Shown here: in pieces, positions 1 to 5,755 of the stretch
Layout of the letters: each line of letters starts with the position of its first letter
Position numbering within the stretch: position 1 is the first letter of the stretch
DNA from: Bacteroidota bacterium
Lineage (GTDB): Bacteria; Bacteroidota; Bacteroidia; Chitinophagales; Chitinophagaceae
Reading direction: 5' to 3'
DNA length: 7,288 nucleotides
NCBI GenBank assembly: GCA_018267795.1
Contig: JAFDXS010000113.1
Location: forward strand, 1 to 7,288
Notes under the pieces: generated by a model
Database searches by the model: none
What the model was told of the DNA's origin: nothing
Seen by the model: only the letters and a program-made list of their open reading frames with translations
Translations under genes and position numbers: made by a program

Positions 1-1
1 C

Positions 2-2536
2 GAAGGGTTGGTAGGGCAATGTGCCGTAGAAAAAGAAAGAATTATACTGACAAGCGTACCAAATGACTATATTAAAATAAGTTCAGGCTTAGGAGAAGCA
101 AGACCACTCAATCTTATTGTGCTGCCTGTATTGTTTGAAACACAGATAAAGGCTGTGATTGAACTGGCATCCTTTGAAGCATTTAATGAAACGCATCTTG
201 ACTTTTTAAGTCAGCTGACGGAGAGTATCGGTATTGTACTTAATACCATAGAAACTAACTCCAGAACAGAACACCTGCTGGAACAGTCACAATCGCTGGC
301 TGATGAACTGAGAAGAGCTAATGAGGAACTGCAGGATAAAGCACACCTGCTGGTGAAGCAAAAAGAAGAAGTAGAAAATAAGAATAAGGAAGTAGAAGAA
401 GCCAGGAAATCGTTGGAAGAAAAAGCAGAGCAGCTCACACTTACTTCAAAGTATAAGTCTGAGTTCCTTGCTAATATGTCGCATGAGCTGCGTACGCCAC
501 TTAATTCACTCCTTATACTTGCCCAGCAATTGTTTGAAAATCATGACGGTAATCTGACAGATAAACAGGTGCGCTATGCGAAAACCATTCATAGCTGCGG
601 TGATGACCTGATACAGCTTATTAATGATATCCTGGATCTTTCGAAGATCGAATCAGGGTATATATCTGCAGACTTCATCAATGTACACTTCCACGAAATT
701 GTTTATTTTGTTGAGACAACATTCAAGCATGTGTCTGAAAATAAGAACCTTAAATTTAGCATAGACATTGATGAGAACTTGCCGCCTATTATAGAAACCG
801 ATGTTCAACGCCTGAACCAGATTCTAAAGAACCTGCTTTCAAATGCATTCAAGTTTACAGAGAAGGGTGAGGTGAAACTGGAAATCTATGAGCCTAAGAA
901 GAGCTGGCGTTCCGGTAACCCTAGCCTTGATAATGCGCAGCGTGTTGTAGCATTTGAAATAAAGGATACAGGAATAGGTATATCAAAAGACAAGCAAAAT
1001 ATCATATTTGAAGCATTCCAGCAGGCTGAAGGATCAACAAGTCGAAAGTATGGAGGTACTGGCCTTGGACTTTCAATCAGTCGCGGTCTGGCGGAACTAC
1101 TTGGTGGCTCTATAGAACTTGATAGTGAAGTGGGCCAGGGCAGTTCGTTTACACTTTATTTACCGTTGGAATATAATCCTAACCTTGTGAAGAAGGAAAA
1201 GCAAAGCTCCCTTGTAATAAGTGAATATGAACTGGTGCAAAATGATGAAAAGATAGCTATAAAAACAGTTCCTACTGTGAAGCTTCCGGAAAGGGATATG
1301 GAAAATGTGAATGAAATAATAAATGAAGCAGGCGATGACAGGAATAACATTAATATAAGCGATAAAATAGTACTGGTAGTAGAGGATGATCTTCGTTTTG
1401 CAAAGATAATGATAGAGAAAGCCCATGAGGTGGATCTAAAAGCGGTAGTAGCTACTAATTTCAGCGAGGTTTTTGACCTTGTAAATAAATATAATCCTTG
1501 CGCTGTGACGCTGGATGTAAAGCTACCGGATGCAAGCGGATGGAAAATACTTGATTTGTTCAAGAATGATATGAACTTCAGGCACATTCCTGTTCACCTG
1601 ATATCAGGCGAAGAGAATAGAATACTTGCTATGAAACGAGGTGCAAGAAGCTTCCATCTAAAGCCATTAAAGACTGAAGCGCTTACTATTCTCTTTAATG
1701 ATATAGTAGATTTCAATACGCGTATGCGCAAGAATTTACTTATTGTAGAAGACAATGAATTAGACTCATCGCAGATAGTAAAGATGCTGGACAACGGCGA
1801 CCTGATAAATATTACAATAGCAGAAACAGGTAAGGAGGCTTTGGAATTAATTCAAAATAATGTTTATGATTGCGTTACTGTGGACTACATGCTTCCGGAT
1901 GTTGGTGGAACGGAGTTTATGATGGAAATAAGTAGTTTAAAGAAGCAGCACCTGATGCCAATAATTATTTATTCCGCTAAGGATTTTTCTTCGAAGGAAA
2001 AAACGCAATTGAAGCAGTATGCGAACAGGGTGATACTTAAAAGTGTTAATTCCCTGGAGCTTTTGCTGGAAGAAACAGTAATGCTGCTGCATCTGAACCA
2101 TAAGGAGCTATTGCCGGAAAAAAGAAAGATCATTGAAAACCTGAGGCTGCAACAAGATGTACTGGCAGGCAAAAATATCCTGGTTGTAGATGATGATGTG
2201 CGTAATCTCTTCGCCCTAACTACTGCTTTTGAAAAGTATAATATACATGCTATAACAGCAGAGAGTGGGCAGGAGGCGATAAACATCCTCAATGAAAACA
2301 ATAAGATAGATATGGTGCTGATGGATATAATGATGCCTGAAATGGATGGATATGAGACTACACAGAAGATTAGAAGGGAGCATAAGAACACCAATCTGCC
2401 TATTATTGCCGTTACTGCAAAGGCTATGAAAGGCGATCGTGAAAAATGTATTGAGGCCGGTGCTTCTGATTATATTACTAAACCGGTAAAAATGGACCAG
2501 TTACTTTCACTAATGCGTGTTTGGCTATACAAATAG
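2..2536 (+). CDS. Hybrid sensor histidine kinase with three receiver domains (5' end missing)
   Basis: Sensor kinase that should autophosphorylate on His and pass phosphate to its own receivers. The frame is open from base 2 with no convincing start (first possible one TTG at 8), so the N-terminus lies outside the window. Numbering from that TTG: end of a GAF domain (about 1-80, with VLPVLFETQIKAVIELASF), a charged coiled coil (about 85-145), HisKA with SHELRTP and phospho-acceptor His159, HATPase with N-box around Asn276/Asn280, D-box DTGIGI at 320 and G-box GGTGLGLSI near 349. Three receivers follow: about 452-570 (acceptor Asp503, LDVKLPD), 575-695 (Asp626, VDYMLPD) and 722-842 (Asp773, LMDIMMPEMDG). 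Each keeps its acidic pair and Lys; in the second the Lys is followed by Ser rather than Pro. No HPt or DNA-binding domain is seen. Relatives usually have HAMP or other sensor repeats before the GAF, which is inferred here. It ends 3 bases before the next kinase gene, so the two are probably one operon. The stimulus is unknown. Confidence 0.95.
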   Translation, partial: EGLVGQCAVEKERIILTSVPNDYIKISSGLGEARPLNLIVLPVLFETQIKAVIELASFEAFNETHLDFLSQLTESIGIVLNTIETNSRTEHLLEQSQSLADELRRANEELQDKAHLLVKQKEEVENKNKEVEEARKSLEEKAEQLTLTSKYKSEFLANMSHELRTPLNSLLILAQQLFENHDGNLTDKQVRYAKTIHSCGDDLIQLINDILDLSKIESGYISADFINVHFHEIVYFVETTFKHVSENKNLKFSIDIDENLPPIIETDVQRLNQILKNLLSNAFKFTEKGEVKLEIYEPKKSWRSGNPSLDNAQRVVAFEIKDTGIGISKDKQNIIFEAFQQAEGSTSRKYGGTGLGLSISRGLAELLGGSIELDSEVGQGSSFTLYLPLEYNPNLVKKEKQSSLVISEYELVQNDEKIAIKTVPTVKLPERDMENVNEIINEAGDDRNNINISDKIVLVVEDDLRFAKIMIEKAHEVDLKAVVATNFSEVFDLVNKYNPCAVTLDVKLPDASGWKILDLFKNDMNFRHIPVHLISGEENRILAMKRGARSFHLKPLKTEALTILFNDIVDFNTRMRKNLLIVEDNELDSSQIVKMLDNGDLINITIAETGKEALELIQNNVYDCVTVDYMLPDVGGTEFMMEISSLKKQHLMPIIIYSAKDFSSKEKTQLKQYANRVILKSVNSLELLLEETVMLLHLNHKELLPEKRKIIENLRLQQDVLAGKNILVVDDDVRNLFALTTAFEKYNIHAITAESGQEAINILNENNKIDMVLMDIMMPEMDGYETTQKIRREHKNTNLPIIAVTAKAMKGDREKCIEAGASDYITKPVKMDQLLSLMRVWLYK

Positions 2537-2539
2537 ACT

Positions 2540-3874
2540 ATGAACAGAGCTAATGAGGAATACATTTTGAACGACTCAAGGGTAAAGATCTTAGTGGTTG
2601 ACGATAGAGAAGAAAACCTCTTCTCTATCGAAACTATCCTTGAACGGGATGGCTATGATATCACAAAGGCTAATTCGGGAAAGGCAGCATTAAAGATCCT
2701 TTTAAAAGAACATGATTTTACACTGATCTTAATGGATGTGGTGATGCCTGACCTGAACGGTTTTGAAACTGCCATGCTGATTTATGAGCGTGATTTATTA
2801 AAGCATATCCCTATAATTTTTATTACGGCCAATGATAGTGATGAGGATAATATTTTTAAGGGATATAAAATGGGGGGTGTTGACTATATAAGAAAGCCCA
2901 TTAATCCTGACCTGCTGCGTGCAAAAGTGAGTGTCTTCGCTGAGCTGTATAGAAAAACACATCAGCTCATAGAACAGGAAAAAATATTGATGTCTATAAA
3001 CCGGCGTCTTGAACGCGAAATACGGGAAAGAAAGAGCTCGGAAAGACGAGTGCTGGATCTTAACGAGCGCCTGTTAGAAAATATAAAGCAACTACAGATA
3101 TCTAATGAAGAGCTTGAGCGCTTTGCATACGTAGCATCTCATGATTTGCAGGAACCCTTGCGGAAGATTATATTTTTTACCGATTTACTGTCTTCAAGGC
3201 ATAAGGATCAATTTGCGGAGGATGATTGGAATTATGCCAATCGCATTTTAAAAGCATCATCAAGGATGCAAGCACTGATAAAAAATATTCTCGAGTTTTC
3301 TCGCTCTACATCCATGGCCGATTCTATGGAAGAAGTAGAAATGAAGCTAATATTGGACGAAGTGTTGTCGGACCTGGAAGTAACTATAGCTGAAAAGCAA
3401 GCTGTAATAAATATAGGTGAGCTCCCCAAAGTGAAAATAATGCCTGAACTCTTTAAGCAGCTATTTCAAAACCTGATAAATAACGCCCTTAAGTTTAGCA
3501 AGGGTGGAGTAATACCTGAAATACATATTTACTCAGAGATGGTGAAGGGAAGTAATATCGAAACTATTAGCAACGACTGTTACGATAATGACTATCATAA
3601 TATTTATATAAGGGATAACGGTATTGGTTTTGAACAGAAGTATGTTAACGAAATATTCACCCTTTTCAAGCGGCTTCATAGTAAAGATCAGTTTGAAGGA
3701 AGCGGCATAGGTTTGTCCATTTGTAAAAAGATTGTAGAGAAACACCACGGCTTCCTGACTGCAAAAGGCGAACTAGGAATGGGTGCTACTTTTATTATCT
3801 CCCTGCCTACTGTTGATTTTATTAATAGTATAGAACAGAAAGAGGAATTAAGTACTGAAAGTGAGCAGCGCTAA
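2540..3874 (+). CDS. Response regulator-histidine kinase (REC-coiled coil-HisKA-HATPase)
   Basis: Soluble signalling protein of 444 residues with no membrane segment. An N-terminal receiver (about 15-135) has the acidic pair Asp21/Asp22, acceptor Asp66 in LMDVVMPDLNG, a Thr in FITAND and a Lys in YIRKPI. A coiled coil (about 140-195) joins it to a phytochrome-type HisKA with SHDLQEPLRK, His201. The HATPase has N-box NLINNALKF (Asn315), D-box RDNGIGF (Asp359) and G-box GSGIGLSIC (387-395). The receiver sits ahead of the kinase, so its phosphorylation state probably gates the kinase; a likely donor is the upstream hybrid kinase. The start is the ATG 3 bases after the upstream stop; no ribosome-binding site is obvious and translational coupling is likely. 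A short Asp/Asn/Tyr-rich stretch (about 342-353) precedes the D-box, probably a loop. The gene ends 28 bases from the convergent decarboxylase gene. Domain calls are firm; partners and output are unknown. Confidence 0.95.
   Translation: MNRANEEYILNDSRVKILVVDDREENLFSIETILERDGYDITKANSGKAALKILLKEHDFTLILMDVVMPDLNGFETAMLIYERDLLKHIPIIFITANDSDEDNIFKGYKMGGVDYIRKPINPDLLRAKVSVFAELYRKTHQLIEQEKILMSINRRLEREIRERKSSERRVLDLNERLLENIKQLQISNEELERFAYVASHDLQEPLRKIIFFTDLLSSRHKDQFAEDDWNYANRILKASSRMQALIKNILEFSRSTSMADSMEEVEMKLILDEVLSDLEVTIAEKQAVINIGELPKVKIMPELFKQLFQNLINNALKFSKGGVIPEIHIYSEMVKGSNIETISNDCYDNDYHNIYIRDNGIGFEQKYVNEIFTLFKRLHSKDQFEGSGIGLSICKKIVEKHHGFLTAKGELGMGATFIISLPTVDFINSIEQKEELSTESEQR
2602..2630. repeat. 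Perfect 12-bp inverted repeat inside the start of the second kinase gene
   Basis: CGATAGAGAAGA (2602-2613) and its exact reverse complement (2619-2630) flank a 5-base loop AAACC. The RNA could form a 12-bp stem without mismatch, 62 bases after the start codon. It encodes the receiver segment around Asp21-Glu31, so the bases are also constrained by protein. No T-tract follows, so it is not a standard intrinsic terminator. It could slow ribosomes, stabilise the message or tune expression of the second kinase relative to the first; none of these roles is shown by the sequence. Confidence 0.7.
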
Positions 3875-3902
3875 TATCACCAAGTTTGTGTACAATTGCC
3901 TG

Positions 3903-5153
3903 CTATTGCAATGTTGTTGCATGAATTTCTTTTGTAAGCTCATTAATAAAGCTGTTCAGGTGTTGCAGTTCCACATGGTCCATTATAACGATCTTATACC
4001 AGCTTGGCTCAGTATTATGTGTATCAGGCACAAGGCCGTACTTATGAGCCAGGCTTGAGGATATATGTGATGCAGGTATAGTGATAATATTCATTTTAGG
4101 ATGCCTGTAATATGTTACCTGCAATTTATCCAATTCACTGCAACACCAGTCGGTACGATAGATTAGCTTATTGATCTTTTCCAGCCAGCCATAAGGTCCG
4201 TATGTGTGTAAGATCATCCATACAGCTATTGCATTAGCGCCAGAGCGACTGCCGCACAATGTGAGATCCATGCCATTGACATAACTGGCTTCCTTTGTAT
4301 AGACATATTCAATTTGATTTTTACGAGCAAGAAAGATACCTGTTCCGTAAGGAGCCTGCAGCATTTTATGTGCATCTAAAGTAATGGAAGAAATATAGGG
4401 ATTGCTAAAATTTATTCGATTTTCTGCATCGCTTATTGGGTAGATGAACCCGCCAAAGGCGCCGTCTATATGTAATTTAAATTGAACGTTATGCTTTTTT
4501 AGCGCACTAATATAAACAGCAGGATCATCAATGCTGCCAAACATAGTAGTACCCATGTTTGATATGGCAATGAAATATTTTATACCGTTACTTTTAGCAG
4601 TATTTATTGCTTCGTATAATTTAGAAGCTATGATTTGCATAATTTCACTGTCAACAGTTATACTATATGATTTTAGATTAAGTAAATTGGCCGCTTTAGT
4701 AATGGAATAGTGTGTATGCTGGGAACTGAGTATAGCTATCTCAGATGGTTGTGCCAGGTATTCCTGCATAAAGAAATTCCGATACATCCATATAGCCTGA
4801 ATGTTGGCTTCTGTACCACCTGATGCTATATAGCCGTCGCAGGTGTCTGGTGCTGCCTTGAAAATATCTACACATATTAGTTCTATTGTTTCCTGCTCCA
4901 GTTTTTGTGTGCCTTTAAAAAATACCTCTGAATCACCTAACGTATGGCAGCCTATGTGATTAGGGTTTTGTATGTATGTGCGTAGTAATGGAGCATCTTT
5001 AAGAAAGGTTGCCTGGTCGTAAAATACGAATGGGTCGAGTAGAGAAGCAGGAATGCCCAATGATATGTTTTGTTTGTAATCTATATTTTCATTAAGCGCT
5101 TTTGTGATTATTATATCCTGCTCGTCGTGAGATAATTTTTTCCAATATTTCAT
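3903..5153 (-). CDS. PLP-dependent group II amino-acid decarboxylase
   Basis: Cytoplasmic enzyme of 416 residues expected to decarboxylate an amino acid to an amine and CO2 using pyridoxal phosphate. Visible motifs, in order: HIGCHTLGDSEVFFKGTQKL (66-85), which lines the active site in the MfnA/histidine-decarboxylase-like branch; SGGTEANIQA (111-120), phosphate binding; HTHYSITKAA (146-155), where His148 should stack on the PLP ring; HIDGAFGGF (228-236), where Asp230 should contact the pyridine nitrogen; and LDAHKM (259-264), where Lys263 should form the Schiff base. All key residues are present, so the enzyme is probably active. Substrate cannot be told from motifs: His, Tyr, Asp or Glu decarboxylases share this fold, and the length suits the shorter MfnA/Hdc types. 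The start is the only sensible ATG and has no clear Shine-Dalgarno. It is transcribed divergently from the norC-like gene, sharing a 209-bp regulatory region, which hints at co-regulation. No antiporter gene is adjacent, which weighs against a classical acid-resistance cassette, although the window is short. Confidence 0.9.
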   Translation of the reverse strand: MKYWKKLSHDEQDIIITKALNENIDYKQNISLGIPASLLDPFVFYDQATFLKDAPLLRTYIQNPNHIGCHTLGDSEVFFKGTQKLEQETIELICVDIFKAAPDTCDGYIASGGTEANIQAIWMYRNFFMQEYLAQPSEIAILSSQHTHYSITKAANLLNLKSYSITVDSEIMQIIASKLYEAINTAKSNGIKYFIAISNMGTTMFGSIDDPAVYISALKKHNVQFKLHIDGAFGGFIYPISDAENRINFSNPYISSITLDAHKMLQAPYGTGIFLARKNQIEYVYTKEASYVNGMDLTLCGSRSGANAIAVWMILHTYGPYGWLEKINKLIYRTDWCCSELDKLQVTYYRHPKMNIITIPASHISSSLAHKYGLVPDTHNTEPSWYKIVIMDHVELQHLNSFINELTKEIHATTLQ

Positions 5154-5170
5154 GCCTGGTTATTGTTGTG

Positions 5171-5178
5171 CAAATGTC
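5171..5178 (-). promoter_or_regulatory. Weak -7-like element for the decarboxylase gene
   Basis: Read on the minus strand, GACATTTG matches the Bacteroidota -7 consensus TAnnTTTG at all but the first base. It would start transcription around 5166, leaving a short leader of about 12 bases. No good -33 TTTG is seen at the right distance, which fits an activator-dependent promoter but equally fits a chance match. Confidence 0.25.
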
Positions 5179-5200
5179 ATTCTAAATAGTTGGTGGAATA

Positions 5201-5214
5201 ATGACCAAGGTCAT
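5201..5214. promoter_or_regulatory. Crp/Fnr-type palindrome, decarboxylase-proximal
   Basis: ATGAC-CAAG-GTCAT is a perfect inverted repeat with 5-base arms and a 4-base centre, the geometry of Crp/Fnr-family operators (Fnr consensus TTGAT-N4-ATCAA). Its centre is 54 bp upstream of the decarboxylase start codon. If the weak -7 element at 5171-5178 is real, the site sits about 41.5 bp upstream of that transcription start, the usual class II activator position. That the site is bound, and by which regulator, is inference. Confidence 0.5.
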
Positions 5215-5276
5215 CATAGCGCCTATTATATTTCTTTTCTTGCCATTCGCCACCGTACATCAATTAAAAGTCATAG

Positions 5277-5290
5277 ATGATATTAATCAT
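5277..5290. promoter_or_regulatory. Crp/Fnr-type palindrome, norC-proximal
   Basis: ATGAT-ATTA-ATCAT is a perfect 5-4-5 inverted repeat, differing from the Fnr consensus only in the outermost base of each arm. It shares the form ATGAY-N4-RTCAT with the palindrome at 5201-5214. Its centre is about 79 bp upstream of the norC-like start codon, a normal place for an activator of a nitrosative or low-oxygen stress operon. AT-rich DNA produces such palindromes by chance, but two of the same form in 209 bp is suggestive. Confidence 0.5.
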
Positions 5291-5311
5291 TCTAAAGCAT
5301 GATGGTTTTCA

Positions 5312-5343
5312 TATAAATTGAAGACTGCATAAAGCTACTTTGC
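5312..5343 (+). promoter_or_regulatory. Candidate promoter segment for the norC-norB operon
   Basis: Two imperfect -7-like elements lie here: TATAAATTG (5312-5320), which would place the transcription start near 5325 and the palindrome at 5277-5290 near -41.5, and TACTTTGC (5336-5343), which resembles TAnnTTTG with one base missing and would place the palindrome near -64. The sequence does not decide between them. Confidence 0.25.
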
Positions 5344-5362
5344 GATAAATTGTGATGAGACA

Positions 5363-5755
5363 GTGTTAGTAAAAATATGGGTTTCTCTCTTCCTTGCTTT
5401 TGCAGTCTATTCATGGTTAGTATATATGCATACTGAAGATAGGAATAATGTACCTCCACCTGACCGTCACATCCAAGCAGGGTGGCAGTTGTGGCAAGAT
5501 AAAAATTGCCAAAGTTGTCATCAGCTATATGGACTTGGTGGATACATGGGGCCTGACCTTACTAACGTGTATTCTGATAAAGGTGCAAAATATATGCAGA
5601 CATTCATAAAATATGGTACAGGCAAAATGCCTGATTTTCATCTTAATGATTCTGAGACGCAAAGCCTTATTAGTTTCCTGGCATGGATAGATAAGAGTGG
5701 AAAATCTAAAATACCTGCAAGTGTTGTTCACTGGTGGGGCATTTCAAGTAAATGA
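5363..5755 (+). CDS. norC: NorC-like membrane-anchored cytochrome c subunit
   Basis: Electron-entry subunit for the NorB-like protein encoded immediately downstream. The 130-residue protein has one N-terminal hydrophobic segment (about 4-22) that should act as an uncleaved membrane anchor, then a periplasmic mono-haem cytochrome c domain. The haem c site is CQSCH (49-53), followed by the NorC-like LYGLGGYMGPDLTNV; the likely distal ligand is Met89 in GKMPDF. It is slightly shorter than typical NorC (about 150 residues) but looks complete. The start is taken as GTG 5363: the frame is open back to 5333 but holds no ATG, and an ATG at 5355 is in another frame and stops after four codons. A weak purine run (GAGA, 5357-5360) precedes it. 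The stop overlaps the next start (ATGA), so the subunits are translationally coupled. Haem-binding residues are intact, so electron input seems kept even though the partner's active site is altered. Confidence 0.9.
   Translation: MLVKIWVSLFLAFAVYSWLVYMHTEDRNNVPPPDRHIQAGWQLWQDKNCQSCHQLYGLGGYMGPDLTNVYSDKGAKYMQTFIKYGTGKMPDFHLNDSETQSLISFLAWIDKSGKSKIPASVVHWWGISSK

Larger units (their letters stand above)
5154..5362. promoter_or_regulatory. Divergent intergenic regulatory region
   Basis: These 209 bases separate the decarboxylase start (- strand) from the norC-like start (+ strand), so promoters for both must lie here unless one gene has a promoter further away. The region is AT-rich, holds no convincing small gene, and contains two perfect 5-4-5 palindromes whose centres are 76 bp apart. 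Promoter elements are weak matches to the Bacteroidota -7 consensus TAnnTTTG and are listed separately. Confidence 0.75.

Noticed and set aside
1156..1587. Long minus-strand open frame inside the hybrid kinase gene.
   Set aside because: It is Ser/Phe/Ile-rich low-information translation antisense to clear receiver and linker coding sequence.
314..2560. A 15-base exact repeat, AGAGCTAATGAGGAA, at 314-328 and 2546-2560, in frame in both kinase genes.
   Set aside because: It encodes a short coiled-coil-like RANEE segment with common codons; flanks do not match, so chance or compositional bias explains it better than recombination.
3875..3912. Possible bidirectional terminator between the convergent kinase and decarboxylase genes (ATTGC...GCAAT, TTGT-GT-ACAA).
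   Set aside because: The arms are only 4-5 bp, partly inside the decarboxylase coding end, and no T-run follows on either strand.
3861..4058. Small open frame on the + strand overlapping the decarboxylase gene.
   Set aside because: It is antisense to a well-supported enzyme gene, has no recognisable motif, and is a by-product of that gene's codon use.
5363..5755. The cytochrome gene as a generic soluble c-type cytochrome or a cbb3 oxidase subunit.
   Set aside because: The single N-terminal anchor, one CxxCH, the NorC-like GLGGYMGPDLTNV stretch and overlap with a NorB-like gene fit NorC better than CcoO or CcoP.
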